50,999 bases of DNA from Aureibaculum marinum (GTDB taxonomy: Bacteria; Bacteroidota; Bacteroidia; Flavobacteriales; Flavobacteriaceae): the NCBI RefSeq assembly GCF_003813905.1, contig NZ_RPFJ01000010.1:1-50999 (forward strand), read 5' to 3'. The notes beneath the pieces are model-generated. The model was not told where the DNA came from and did not search any database. It saw only the letters and a list, made by a program, of their open reading frames with translations. Below, in pieces: positions 35,779 through 45,417 of the stretch. Within the stretch, counting starts at the first letter, position 1; every line of letters begins with the position of its first letter. The position numbers and the translations under genes are program-made.

Positions 35779-36123
35779 ATGAAGAAAAACTACTTGTTTA
35801 TAATATTATTGTTAGTAACTGTGTGTTTCTACGGGCAAAGTGTTGATGATGTTGAAACTATACCAAGTAATTCGATTGAAAGATCTGAAGAAATTAAAGG
35901 GTTTAAAATTTATCCAAATCCTGTGGTTAACGGTAAATTGTATATTCAGACTTTTTATAATACAGATAAAAAAGTGCAACTTTTCAATATCTTAGGAAAA
36001 GAAGTACTTAATGTTACCTTAAGGGGTAAAGAATTAAATATAGCTAAGTTTGATTCTGGCGTTTATATTATTAAGGTTTATGAAAAAGGAAATACTTCCA
36101 TTAGAAAATTGGTTGTAAAATAG
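35779..36123 (+). CDS. Miniature secreted protein made mostly of a T9SS type A sorting domain
   Basis: The 114-residue protein has a signal peptide (about 1-20, ending FYGQ), a short acidic linker and a complete C-terminal sorting domain (about 42-114): FKIYPNPVVNGKLYI, VQLFNILGKEV and FDSGVYIIKVYEKG...RKLVVK. Type IX secretion uses this domain to pass cargo through the outer membrane and it is normally at the end of large proteins. Here there is almost no cargo. It is transcribed away from the PhoR/PhoB pair and is followed by a strong terminator. Confidence 0.9.
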   Translation: MKKNYLFIILLLVTVCFYGQSVDDVETIPSNSIERSEEIKGFKIYPNPVVNGKLYIQTFYNTDKKVQLFNILGKEVLNVTLRGKELNIAKFDSGVYIIKVYEKGNTSIRKLVVK

Positions 36124-36146
36124 TACAGCCCATTAACCTGATTGAG

Positions 36147-36174
36147 AGTGAGCTAGACCTAGCTCACTTTTTTT
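36147..36174 (+). terminator. Intrinsic terminator after the T9SS gene
   Basis: The arms AGTGAGCTA (36147-36155) and TAGCTCACT (36160-36168) pair perfectly around a four-base loop, and a run of seven T follows. It is 24 bases after the stop codon. Confidence 0.85.
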
Positions 36175-36286
36175 ATAATAAATTAATTGACTATATTTAA
36201 CAGTTGGGTAGTTTTATTCAACTAATTTGTATATTACTTTTAATATAGTATACAGTTCATTTAATAAATAACTTAAGATAATAATT

Positions 36287-37000
36287 ATGCTCAACAAAAT
36301 TAAGCTAGAGAATATCTTATTTTTAGATATAGAAACCGTACCTGAAGTAGCTACTTTTGATGAACTTTCTGAGCAAAAAAAGGAGTTATTTGCCAAAAAA
36401 ACAGAATATCAACGTAAGGAAGAAATTTCTGCTAAAGATTTTTATGAAAGGGCAGGTATTTGGGCCGAGTTTGGTAAAATAATTTGTATTTCGGTTGGTT
36501 ATTTTGTAAATACTACGGAAAATAGAAGTTTTAGAATAACTTCTTTTGCTGGAGACGAAAAGCAACTTTTAATTGATTTTAAGCAATTATTGGATAAGCA
36601 TTTTAATAAAGAAAATCATTTGCTATGTGGTCATAATGGTAAAGAATTTGATTTTCCATATATAGCTCGTCGTATGATAATTAATAGTATTTCATTACCT
36701 TCAAAATTAAATTTATTTGGTAAAAAACCTTGGGAGGTTGCTCATTTAGACACATTAGAATTATGGAAATTTGGAGATTATAAACATTATACATCTTTAA
36801 ATTTATTGACTAATATATTAGGAATTCCTTCGCCTAAACAAGATATTGATGGTAGTCAAGTTGCTAAAGTGTTTTATGAGGATAATGATTTAGAACGAAT
36901 TGTTAAGTATTGTGAAAGAGATACGTTAGCTGTAGCCCAGTTAATATTACGCTTTAATAATTTAGAATTACTAAGTGATAATGAAATTATAGTAGTTTAA
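36287..37000 (+). CDS. PolB-like 3'-5' exonuclease (DEDD family)
   Basis: This 237-residue stand-alone exonuclease has Exo I D14-x-E16 in LFLDIETVPE, Exo II in CGHNGKEFDFPYIARR and Exo III YCERDTLAVAQL, giving the four acidic metal ligands of the RNase H-like DEDD fold. It is the type annotated as predicted 3'-5' exonuclease related to PolB. Likely a DNA repair or processing role; substrate unknown. The gap upstream (36175-36286) shows no other gene. It converges with the ABC-F gene. Confidence 0.9.
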   Translation: MLNKIKLENILFLDIETVPEVATFDELSEQKKELFAKKTEYQRKEEISAKDFYERAGIWAEFGKIICISVGYFVNTTENRSFRITSFAGDEKQLLIDFKQLLDKHFNKENHLLCGHNGKEFDFPYIARRMIINSISLPSKLNLFGKKPWEVAHLDTLELWKFGDYKHYTSLNLLTNILGIPSPKQDIDGSQVAKVFYEDNDLERIVKYCERDTLAVAQLILRFNNLELLSDNEIIVV

Positions 37001-37014
37001 GTAAATTGATATAT

Positions 37015-37035
37015 TAAAATAAGAGTGTTATTTTA
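37015..37035. terminator. Weak AT-only hairpin between converging genes
   Basis: TAAAATAA (37015-37022) and TTATTTTA (37028-37035) can pair around five bases between the exonuclease and ABC-F stop codons. The stem has no G-C pair, so a terminator role on either strand is only possible. Confidence 0.25.
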
Positions 37036-37037
37036 GG

Positions 37038-38903
37038 TTATTCCATTTTCATTGAAAGCTCTAGCCAACGCTCTTCTTTTTCAGATATAGTGTTAATTAT
37101 CTGTTGTAATTCTTGTGAAACTTCATCAATTTTTTCGCTTTCAATATTATTGTCGATAAATTGCTGTTCAATTTTGGATTTCTGTTTTTCTAACTTGGCA
37201 ATATCCTTTTCTAATTGACGAAATTCTTGTTTTTCATTATACGATAGTTTTTCTTTTTGAGGTGTTGAAGTCTTCTGATTGTTAGAAGTGGTTTTAAGAG
37301 CTGGTGTTTCTGTTTTGGATGGTTGAGAATCTTCATAAACCCTATAATCTGAGTAGTTTCCAGGGAAATCGGTAATTAGACCATCTTGTTCAAATACGAA
37401 TAAGTGGTCAACAATTTTGTCCATAAAATATCTGTCGTGAGAAACTACTAATAAATTACCTGGATAATCTAATAAAAAGCTTTCTAGAACATTTAAGGTT
37501 AATACATCTAAATCATTTGTTGGTTCATCTAAAATTAAAAAGTTAGGATTTTGAATTAAAACCGTACATAAATAAAGTCGTTTTAATTCTCCACCAGATA
37601 GTTTTTCTACATAATCATATTGTTTTTTACGGTCAAATAAAAACCGTTCTAATAGACCTCCAGCAGATATTTTTTGCCCTTTTGCGAGTGGAATATACTC
37701 TCCAAATTCTTTAATAACCTCTATTACTTTTTGTCCTTCCTTAACGCGAATTCCTGATTGAGTATAATATCCAAATTTTATGGTTTCACCAACGACAACT
37801 TTACCAGTATCAACAGGAATCTTTCCAGTAATCATATTTAAAAAAGTTGATTTACCTGTTCCGTTTTTTCCAATTATACCAATACGTTCACCGCGTTTAA
37901 AAACGTATTCAAATTTGTCTAATACTACTTTTTTATCAAAAGATTTAGAGATGTTATGAAGTTCTAAAACCTTACTACCCAAGCGTTCCATATTTATTTC
38001 TAATTGCACTTGGTGGTCTTTTCTACGTTGACTGGCTTGTTCTTTTATTTTATAGAAGTCGTCAATTCTAGATTTAGATTTAGTTGTACGAGCCTTTGGT
38101 TGACGACGCATCCAATCCAATTCTTTTTTAAAAAGGTTTTTGGCTTTACCAATCGTTGTTTGGGCAATGGCAATGCGTTCTTCTTTTTTCTCTAAATAAT
38201 AAGAGTAATTGCCTTTGTAATTGTAAAGCTTTCCATCGTCTAACTCTATAATTTCATTACATACCCGTTCTAGAAAATACCTATCATGAGTTACCATAAA
38301 TAGAGTTATTTTCTCTTTTTTAAAGTAGTTTTCTAACCATTCAATCATTTCTAGATCTAAATGGTTGGTTGGTTCGTCTAAAATCAGTAAATCAGGCTTG
38401 CTAATTAGTATTATCGCTAAAGAGAGACGTTTTCTTTGTCCTCCAGATAAATCACTAACTTTTAGGCTTAAGTCTTCTAATTTTAATTTAAATAATATTT
38501 GATTGTATTGAGTTTCAAAATCCCATGCTTGATGTTGATCCATTAAGTCAAAAGCCTTTTGGTATGCTTCCGAATCATCTGGATTTTTTAAGGCTTGTTC
38601 ATATTGATGAATTATTTTTAAAATGGGATTGTCAGAACTAAAAATAGCTTCTTCAATTGTCTGTGATGCATCTAATTTATCTGTTTGCGATAAATAAGCA
38701 ATACGTAAATCTTTTCTAGAAACTACTTGCCCTGTATCTGGGCTGTCGTTGCCAGTAATTATATTTAAAATAGAAGTTTTACCTGTACCATTTTTAGCAA
38801 TAAAGGCAATTTTTTGGTCTTTATTTATACCAAAAGAAATGTCTTCAAAGAGTACTCGCTCGCCGTAAGATTTAGAAATATTTTCAACAGATAGGTAATT
38901 CAC
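37038..38903 (-). CDS. ABC-F family ATPase (Uup-like)
   Basis: This 621-residue soluble protein has two ABC cassettes and no membrane domain. First cassette: AKNGTGKTS Walker A, LSGGQRKRLSLA signature, LILDEPTNHLD. Second: GKNGTGKST, LSGGELKRLYLC, LILDEPTNDLD. The linker between them contains the basic QPKARTTKSKSRID stretch, and the C-terminus (about 545-621) is a charged coiled coil as in Uup, which binds DNA or ribosomes. ABC-F proteins act on ribosomes or stalled translation; no antibiotic-resistance role can be inferred. Confidence 0.93.
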   Translation of the reverse strand: MNYLSVENISKSYGERVLFEDISFGINKDQKIAFIAKNGTGKTSILNIITGNDSPDTGQVVSRKDLRIAYLSQTDKLDASQTIEEAIFSSDNPILKIIHQYEQALKNPDDSEAYQKAFDLMDQHQAWDFETQYNQILFKLKLEDLSLKVSDLSGGQRKRLSLAIILISKPDLLILDEPTNHLDLEMIEWLENYFKKEKITLFMVTHDRYFLERVCNEIIELDDGKLYNYKGNYSYYLEKKEERIAIAQTTIGKAKNLFKKELDWMRRQPKARTTKSKSRIDDFYKIKEQASQRRKDHQVQLEINMERLGSKVLELHNISKSFDKKVVLDKFEYVFKRGERIGIIGKNGTGKSTFLNMITGKIPVDTGKVVVGETIKFGYYTQSGIRVKEGQKVIEVIKEFGEYIPLAKGQKISAGGLLERFLFDRKKQYDYVEKLSGGELKRLYLCTVLIQNPNFLILDEPTNDLDVLTLNVLESFLLDYPGNLLVVSHDRYFMDKIVDHLFVFEQDGLITDFPGNYSDYRVYEDSQPSKTETPALKTTSNNQKTSTPQKEKLSYNEKQEFRQLEKDIAKLEKQKSKIEQQFIDNNIESEKIDEVSQELQQIINTISEKEERWLELSMKME

Positions 38904-38976
38904 AACAGATAATTAAGGTGTTGCAAAGTAAGGCAATTTTTCGAGATTAATAAGATTAGTATAGTGTACAATAAAA

Positions 38977-39002
38977 AGAAGTGCTATATGTAAGTAGCAC
39001 TT
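38977..39002 (-). terminator. Terminator for the thioredoxin-like gene (minus strand)
   Basis: AAGTGCTA (38979-38986) and TAGCACTT (38995-39002) form an 8-bp stem with an eight-base loop, 28 bases after the minus-strand stop at 39030. Read on the minus strand it is followed by CTTTTTATT, a fair U tract. Confidence 0.7.
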
Positions 39003-39029
39003 TCTAGTTTTAATGTTTAAAAGCTTCTA

Positions 39030-39584
39030 TTATTCTGTTTTAAATTCAGCTTTAAAATCTTTTTGATATGCTTCCCATTGCTCTTTTGTAGTTACCTCTT
39101 TGTATTTGTCAGTTGCAAATAATTTTAGAAAAATTTCTAATTGATTTGGTGCATGATACCCAGGTATTGGAGCAATTAATTCAGCTTTCTCATCCAGAAA
39201 TATAATAGTTGGATATGCTTGCACACCTAAATATTGAGCAAATTGATGTTGAGAATTTCTTCCCTTTCTAGAGGCATCAAAATTTGGATTTCCATATTCC
39301 TTATCTTTAAAAGTAACTTTTGTGTTTCCTTCAGCATTAAATTTAACCGCATAATAATTTTTATTTACATAATCCGCAACATCTTTATTTTGAAATGTAT
39401 TTTTATCAAGCAATTTGCAGGGGCCACACCAAGTAGCATACATATCCATCATAATTTTACGAGGTTCTTTATCTTGTGCGGCGATTGCTTCTTCAATACT
39501 AATCCAATTAATTTGACCCTTTTCTTGTGCTATTCCGTTAAAAGAATAGATTAATAACATTGCAAATAAGATCAGTTTTTTCAT
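39030..39584 (-). CDS. Secreted thioredoxin-family protein
   Basis: The 184-residue protein has a signal peptide (about 1-19, ending NGIAQ) and a thioredoxin fold with the redox motif C53-G-P-C56 in ATWCGPCKLLDKNTF, plus the cis-proline region QAYPTIIFLDEK. Such proteins act in the periplasm in reduction of disulfides or in cytochrome maturation; the exact partner is unknown. The C-terminal tail after about 155 is charged. It stands alone between the ABC-F gene and the transporter pair. Confidence 0.9.
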   Translation of the reverse strand: MKKLILFAMLLIYSFNGIAQEKGQINWISIEEAIAAQDKEPRKIMMDMYATWCGPCKLLDKNTFQNKDVADYVNKNYYAVKFNAEGNTKVTFKDKEYGNPNFDASRKGRNSQHQFAQYLGVQAYPTIIFLDEKAELIAPIPGYHAPNQLEIFLKLFATDKYKEVTTKEQWEAYQKDFKAEFKTE

Positions 39585-39662
39585 GTGATTTTTTCTTTTT
39601 TATTTAAAATAGGTCGCAAATAATATGCCTAAATTACAGAACGGTCGTTTTTTTCGTTTATT

Positions 39663-41777
39663 TTATCTTACACCGTGCATTAATTTTTTTAATAGAGGAT
39701 TTAATCCTAGTATAATTACTCCTGCGGTAATTGGTACTATTGTAAAAATTAAAAAGAATGTAGATAGACTATATTCTTTAGTAATATTTTCAATTTGACC
39801 ACCTAAAACAGCTGCAAGTTTGTTTCCAATAGCAATTGCTAAATACCACATACCAAACATTAAAGCAATCATTCTAGCAGGTACAAGCTTACTAACATAA
39901 GATAAACCAACTGGAGATAAACATAATTCTCCAAGTGTATGGAATAAATAGGCAAAAACAAGCCAAAGCATACTAACTTTTACTCCATCTTGAAGTCCAT
40001 AAGAGCCATATGCTAACAACCCGAAACCACAGGCCATTACTATCAGCCCAAGTGCATATTTTGCAGCTGCTGAAGGGTTATATTTACTATCCCACCATTT
40101 TGAGAAAAAAGAAGCAAAGGCAATGATAAAAAAGGAATTTAGAATACTAAACCAAGAAACTGTTATTTCAACTTCGTTACTTTTTACTCTATTTACTGTG
40201 GCTTTTATAATACCATCATCAGTATTTCGAATTTTAGCATTATTTATTGCTTTATCTAAGCGTTCTTGAGACAAATACCCAAAAGCAGTTTTATCTTTGT
40301 CTTTGTGTATTATATTAATTACTTCACCTTCATTTAAAGAAACAGGCTCTGCTATGGTTATGGTTTGTTTAACAACAATATCTGTATCAGCTAAACTCAT
40401 ATTTTGAGTAATAGGAGTGTAATTAAATACCTTATTTCCTTTATCGTCAATAACTTGTTTGTTGTCTTTATCAAGTTTAGGTGATTTTATTGCATCGTAA
40501 TTTACTTCATAGGCTATAGAATTGAAATCTCTGTTTAACATATAGCCAACTAAACCCCACATTAAAACAAAACAAATAACTAAAGTTATGTTTGAATAGG
40601 GTACTTTTTTGATTGTTTTTTTCCATAGTAGAAATAAAACATAAGAAATAATGGCAAGAGGTACAACCGTTAATAGAGCATTAACTACGTTAAAAGCGAT
40701 GGCTGCAGTACCACTTAATACACGATTTACGCTATCTCTTGCAAAAAGTATTAAGGATGTTGCTCCTTGTTCAAAACTCATCCAGAAAAATACTGTAAAA
40801 AATGCAAAAATGATAAATGCTAGCATGCGGTCTCTAATTACTTTTGCATATCGCATAATTCTGCCAATAACTAGGAATAAAAATAACCCAAGAGCAATTA
40901 GTATAGCAACGTATTGCCCTTCAAAATCGTTGATTTGAATTGCTGAAAACATATCTATTCCAGCAATTTTTGATAAAGGATCATTAATAGCATATCCTAA
41001 TCCTAGAATAGAACAAATAACAATTAATATTTTATCAAGTAACGTGAATGGATTTCTTTTTTCTACCTCTACTTCTTCGTTAGTTTCAACATTTTTTTCA
41101 TTTATATTTTGAGGAATTTCTACTTCGTGAATTTTTGATGGCACTTCTCCAATTTGGCCAAACAAAGGTTTTGCCATCCAAAATTGTAGTGTTCCTAAAA
41201 GCATAAAAATACCTGCTAAACCAAATCCGTAAGACCATCCTAACTTTTCTGCCAAGTATCCACAAAGCATCATTCCGAAAAAGGCTCCGGCATTAACTCC
41301 CATATAAAAAATGGTGTAAGCACCATCTTTTTTTTCAGAATTATGTTTGTACATTTCTGAAATAATTGAAGTAATATTAGGTTTAAAAAAACCAGTACCA
41401 ATTACTAATAAGCCTAAACCAATATAAAGAGAAGCCTCGGTTTCAAAAGCCATTGATATATGCCCTAAAGTCATGATAAATGCACCAATTACAACAGCCC
41501 AACGATAACCAGTCAATTTATCAGCAATAATACCTCCAATAATTGGAGTTATATATAATAGCATGGCATAGGTACCGAATAATGCACCTGCATTTTCGGC
41601 TGTCCATTCCCATCCAGGATTGTATCCTATTACGGTCATTGTTAAAAAATTAACTAGCAACACTCGCATTCCATAGAACGAAAAACGTTCCCACATTTCA
41701 GTAAAAAATAATACAAATAATCCTGCTGGATGTCCTAAAACTTTGTCTTTAAATAAATTTTCAATATCGGTATTCAT
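39663..41777 (-). CDS. POT-family peptide transporter with large periplasmic insertion (copy 1)
   Basis: This proton-coupled oligopeptide transporter carries the family ExxER motif in FFTEMWERFSFYGMR near residue 30 and FYMGVNAGAFFG. At 704 residues it is some 200 longer than typical bacterial POTs. The extra sequence lies after about the tenth membrane segment (about 420-540): a soluble stretch with KSPKLDKDNKQVIDDKGN and many charged residues, probably periplasmic. The C-terminal part returns to membrane helices with HTLGELCLSPVGLSY. It is followed on the same strand by nothing in common; a paralogue precedes it 19 bases upstream, so the pair is one operon. Confidence 0.92.
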   Translation of the reverse strand: MNTDIENLFKDKVLGHPAGLFVLFFTEMWERFSFYGMRVLLVNFLTMTVIGYNPGWEWTAENAGALFGTYAMLLYITPIIGGIIADKLTGYRWAVVIGAFIMTLGHISMAFETEASLYIGLGLLVIGTGFFKPNITSIISEMYKHNSEKKDGAYTIFYMGVNAGAFFGMMLCGYLAEKLGWSYGFGLAGIFMLLGTLQFWMAKPLFGQIGEVPSKIHEVEIPQNINEKNVETNEEVEVEKRNPFTLLDKILIVICSILGLGYAINDPLSKIAGIDMFSAIQINDFEGQYVAILIALGLFLFLVIGRIMRYAKVIRDRMLAFIIFAFFTVFFWMSFEQGATSLILFARDSVNRVLSGTAAIAFNVVNALLTVVPLAIISYVLFLLWKKTIKKVPYSNITLVICFVLMWGLVGYMLNRDFNSIAYEVNYDAIKSPKLDKDNKQVIDDKGNKVFNYTPITQNMSLADTDIVVKQTITIAEPVSLNEGEVINIIHKDKDKTAFGYLSQERLDKAINNAKIRNTDDGIIKATVNRVKSNEVEITVSWFSILNSFFIIAFASFFSKWWDSKYNPSAAAKYALGLIVMACGFGLLAYGSYGLQDGVKVSMLWLVFAYLFHTLGELCLSPVGLSYVSKLVPARMIALMFGMWYLAIAIGNKLAAVLGGQIENITKEYSLSTFFLIFTIVPITAGVIILGLNPLLKKLMHGVR

Positions 41778-41796
41778 GCTATTTTGGTTGATTGTT

Positions 41797-43914
41797 TTAC
41801 TTTTTAGAATCTTGTTCTCCTAACTCAAAAGTTTCGGCTTCTTCCTTATCATCAATTTCTAAAGATTCTGCACCATGGGTAAGTTTCTTTAGTTTTTTAA
41901 GAAATATTAATAATAAAATTCCAAAGACTAGAGTAAGTATAAAGATATATACATAGGTTTTAAATTCAAGTTTGTTTTGCATATCAAAGACTTCAATAGT
42001 TCCACTATAATCATCACTATTGACTGTTATTTTACCCTCTTCTACAGCCATTTTTTTATCCTTGTCGTAACTAAATCTAGCAATAACTGTTTTAGGGTTG
42101 TTTTCAGTTGCCTCTTCACCTTTTAAGTACTCTACAAATAAGTCGTTATTTTTTACCGTAAGTAAGTCGTTGAAAGAATTATCTATATAAAATATGTCAT
42201 TACCTTTTAAGTAGGCTTTAGATATAAGTTCAAAATCATGAGCCTTAGAAAAATCTTCATTTTTTACCAATCCATCTTGTACCACAGATTTTGATGCTAA
42301 CTGAATTTTTACAGGTTTAGCTTGAGAGGCTTCACCAATAGAGCCAGCTACTTTGTTTCCTAAGCCAGTAGCAGCAAAATAAACACCCATCATAATAGAA
42401 ACGTATTTTACTGGGGCTACTTTAGTAATAAAAGAAAGTGCTACTGGAGAAGTACAAAGCTCTCCAATGGTATGAAATAAATAGGCTAAAATAAGTAAAA
42501 TAAGAGCTGCCTTATCACCATAATGTGTTACATCTGAACTGGCTTTAGCCATAAATAGGAAACCAGCCCCCATAATAATGGTACCAATGGCCATTTTAAA
42601 TAAAGAAGAGTGTTCTTTACCTTTATGAGCCCACCAAAGCCAAACACCACTTACAATAGTTCCAAAAATAATAATAAATAATGCATTAACAGATTGGAAT
42701 ACGGATGTTGGAATTTCATAAGGGTTACTGTGGAACAGTTGATCTTTAAAGAAAAAGTAAATTCCAAGAATAAGTAAAGCAATAGTGATAAAAATATAAC
42801 TTATATCACTTTTTTTAATTTTTTTGATAATGCCTAAAACTAATAATATTATACCACTACCATAAAAAAGTATATCCAATACATTTAAGCTTACAAACCT
42901 GTCTATTTTTGAATCAGTGTAAATGTTTAACAAACCTCCTGCTTGTTCAAAAGCTCCCCAAAAAACGATAATTATTAGAAACGAAACAAGCAATACTATA
43001 AAACGATCTTTTTCAATGGAATTTATATCTTTATAAATCATCATCATTAATCCAGCTACTAATGCTAAGAAAGTAAAAAGACCTGCATAAAGGTATCTAT
43101 CTAATTCTTCAAAAATATTGAATGCTAAAATTGTTAATCCAACAATAGCAATTAATGTAATGGCTAATTGCACCGGGCTTTTAAGTAAATTGGCAAATAA
43201 CTGACCAAAAGAAGTGTTTTCATCTTCATTTTCAGCATCTATTAGTGAAGGTTGTCCTTTTTTTCCTTTAGATGGAGGATTTCCAACTGGTGTTAAGAAT
43301 TTTTGTCCAGCCATATATACTATTTGACCTAATAACATGCCTATACCAGCCAATCCAAAACCGTAATGCCAACCTATTTCTTCACCAACATAACCTACAA
43401 TAATTGCAGCAAGAAAAGCACCTACATTTATACCTATATAGAAAATGGTAAAACCAGAATCTCTTCTTTCATCTTTTGGAGGATACAGCCCACCAACCAT
43501 AGTAGAAATATTAGGTTTTAGCCCACCAACACCTATTACAATTAAAGCCAATCCAGTAAAGAAAGCCCAAGGTGCCGTAATTGCTAAAATGGAGTGTCCA
43601 GCTACCAAAACTAAACCTCCATATAAAACAGCTTTCTTTTGTCCTACATACTTATCTGCTAAAATACCACCTGGAATAGACATTAAATATACTAACATTG
43701 TATACCAACCGTATAAGGCTAATGCATCTGAATTTGACCAACCTAAACCAGGATTTGATCCCGTTGCAGAAGAAATCATGTATAGCACTAAAATAGCACG
43801 CATACCGTAGTAAGAGAATCGTTCCCACATTTCTGTAAAAAACAGGACATAAAGTCCTACTGGATGTCCAAATAATTCTTTCTGATAGGGTTGTTTTAGT
43901 GCAGTATTTGACAT
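41797..43914 (-). CDS. POT-family peptide transporter with C-terminal insertion (copy 2)
   Basis: A 705-residue paralogue of the neighbouring transporter, with FFTEMWERFSYYGMRAILVLY, GVGGLKPNISTMVGG and HTIGELCTSPVALSFITKVAPV. Its extra soluble stretch is at a different place, after the GNKVAGSIGEAS helix (about 535-655), and is rich in Asp, Lys and aromatic residues before the last membrane segment. The C-terminal tail is acidic. It is the first gene of the pair. The two probably differ in substrate or regulation; the insertion may contact the periplasm or a partner. Confidence 0.92.
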   Translation of the reverse strand: MSNTALKQPYQKELFGHPVGLYVLFFTEMWERFSYYGMRAILVLYMISSATGSNPGLGWSNSDALALYGWYTMLVYLMSIPGGILADKYVGQKKAVLYGGLVLVAGHSILAITAPWAFFTGLALIVIGVGGLKPNISTMVGGLYPPKDERRDSGFTIFYIGINVGAFLAAIIVGYVGEEIGWHYGFGLAGIGMLLGQIVYMAGQKFLTPVGNPPSKGKKGQPSLIDAENEDENTSFGQLFANLLKSPVQLAITLIAIVGLTILAFNIFEELDRYLYAGLFTFLALVAGLMMMIYKDINSIEKDRFIVLLVSFLIIIVFWGAFEQAGGLLNIYTDSKIDRFVSLNVLDILFYGSGIILLVLGIIKKIKKSDISYIFITIALLILGIYFFFKDQLFHSNPYEIPTSVFQSVNALFIIIFGTIVSGVWLWWAHKGKEHSSLFKMAIGTIIMGAGFLFMAKASSDVTHYGDKAALILLILAYLFHTIGELCTSPVALSFITKVAPVKYVSIMMGVYFAATGLGNKVAGSIGEASQAKPVKIQLASKSVVQDGLVKNEDFSKAHDFELISKAYLKGNDIFYIDNSFNDLLTVKNNDLFVEYLKGEEATENNPKTVIARFSYDKDKKMAVEEGKITVNSDDYSGTIEVFDMQNKLEFKTYVYIFILTLVFGILLLIFLKKLKKLTHGAESLEIDDKEEAETFELGEQDSKK

Positions 43915-44019
43915 AAGGTTGAGATTTATTATAATTTTTGATAAAAATAGTCATTTTTTCAAAAGAGTTTCAATTTTAGGCAAAAATTGGGTAAAAATTA
44001 TCTTAAAATCATGATATTT

Positions 44020-44027
44020 TAAGTTTG
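44020..44027 (+). promoter_or_regulatory. -7 promoter element (TAAGTTTG)
   Basis: An exact TAnnTTTG match 36 bases before the HMG-CoA reductase ATG. A near match (TATATTTA) lies closer, at 44033-44040. No -33 box at the usual spacing. Confidence 0.4.
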
Positions 44028-44063
44028 AATAGTATATTTACAATTGAATTAAATTTATACTAA

Positions 44064-45350
44064 ATGTCTACACTTATTTCTGGATTTTCTAAACTTAATA
44101 AGGAGGAAAAAATAGCATGGCTTATGGATAATTTTCTTTTAGATTATCCAGAGTCTAAAACAGTTTTAAGTCAATATTTAAATTCAGATTCTAAATTACA
44201 ACAACTTCATGATGAGTTTATTGAAAATACAATTTCAAATTTTTATTTGCCATTTGCTGTAGCACCTAACTTTAAGATTAATAATATACCATATGTTATT
44301 CCAATGGCAATTGAGGAAAGTTCTGTTGTCGCAGCAGCTTCTTTGGTTGCAAAATTTTGGAGTAAAAGAGGTGGGTTTAAAGCAGAAGTGCTATCTACAA
44401 CAAAAATTGGGCAAGTCCATTTTATGTATTCTGGTGATTTTGCAGATTTGGAAACTTATTTCAATTCAGTAAAATCTAACTTGTTAAGTGCAACAGAATT
44501 CATCACTAAAAATATGCGTAAGCGTGGTGGAGGTATTTTAGATATTGAACTAAAAGATAAAACTAAAAGTTTAGAAAATTACTATCAACTTCATGTTACT
44601 TTTGAAACTAAAGATAGTATGGGTGCTAATTTTATTAACTCATGTTTAGAAAATATCGCTTCTACATTTCAAAAAGAGGATATAGAAATAGTAATGAGCA
44701 TTTTATCTAATTATATTCCAGATTGTTTAGTAAAGGCTGAAGTAAGTTGTAAGATTGAAGAATTAGGAGACAATGGATTAGAATTTGCACAAAAATTTTA
44801 TCAGGCAGTTCAAATTGCACAAGTTGAGCCTTACAGAGCTGTTACTCATAATAAAGGAATAATGAATGGGATAGATGCGGTTGTAATTGCTACTGGAAAC
44901 GATTTTAGAGCTGTTGAAGCTGGCATACATGCTTATGCTTCAAAAGATGGTGTCTATAAAAGTCTTAGTAATTGTTCTATAGATAATGGTGTTTTTAAGT
45001 TTTGGATAGAGGTTCCCTTAGCCTTGGGTACAGTTGGAGGATTGACAGCTTTGCATCCATTGGCTAAATTTTCTTTGAATTTATTACAAAATCCAACAGC
45101 TAAAGAATTAATGCAAATTGTTGCTGTTGCTGGTTTGGCTCAAAATTTTGCAGCTCTAAAAGCATTAACAACCACCGGAATTCAGCACGGTCATATGAAA
45201 ATGCACCTAAACAATATTTTAAATCAATTAGGAGCATCTAAAGATGAGAAAAACATACTTATAAAAAAATTAAATGGTTCTCAGATTACCTATAATTTAG
45301 TAAGTAAAGCAATGGATGAGTTAAGAACCGAAAAGATTAAAGTTAAATAA
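44064..45350 (+). CDS. mvaA: Hydroxymethylglutaryl-CoA reductase, class II
   Basis: It interconverts HMG-CoA and mevalonate. The 428-residue soluble protein has the class II pattern: ENTISNFYLPFAVAPNF near the N-terminus, catalytic glutamate in IEESSVVAAAS (E84/E85), K264 in HNKGIMNG, D280 in TGNDFRAVEAG and the catalytic-histidine region QHGHMKMH (H377). No membrane domain, unlike eukaryotic class I enzymes. Databases often call this type degradative, but in Flavobacteriia it probably serves mevalonate-based isoprenoid synthesis. No other mevalonate gene is next to it. Confidence 0.94.
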   Translation: MSTLISGFSKLNKEEKIAWLMDNFLLDYPESKTVLSQYLNSDSKLQQLHDEFIENTISNFYLPFAVAPNFKINNIPYVIPMAIEESSVVAAASLVAKFWSKRGGFKAEVLSTTKIGQVHFMYSGDFADLETYFNSVKSNLLSATEFITKNMRKRGGGILDIELKDKTKSLENYYQLHVTFETKDSMGANFINSCLENIASTFQKEDIEIVMSILSNYIPDCLVKAEVSCKIEELGDNGLEFAQKFYQAVQIAQVEPYRAVTHNKGIMNGIDAVVIATGNDFRAVEAGIHAYASKDGVYKSLSNCSIDNGVFKFWIEVPLALGTVGGLTALHPLAKFSLNLLQNPTAKELMQIVAVAGLAQNFAALKALTTTGIQHGHMKMHLNNILNQLGASKDEKNILIKKLNGSQITYNLVSKAMDELRTEKIKVK

Positions 45351-45417
45351 TAATATTAATCTATGGTCTAATAGGAACATTCTATTTGCCTAGAACTGCT
45401 TTTAAACTAATAATTTT

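Noticed and set aside
39234-39554. 106-residue plus-strand ORF opposite the thioredoxin gene
   Set aside because: It lies wholly antisense to a clear thioredoxin-family gene with a CGPC motif, has no recognisable domain, and reads like a frame shadow.
43445-43810. 121-residue plus-strand ORF opposite the second POT transporter
   Set aside because: Antisense to conserved transporter helices; composition rich in Pro and Lys is what the reverse of membrane helices gives.
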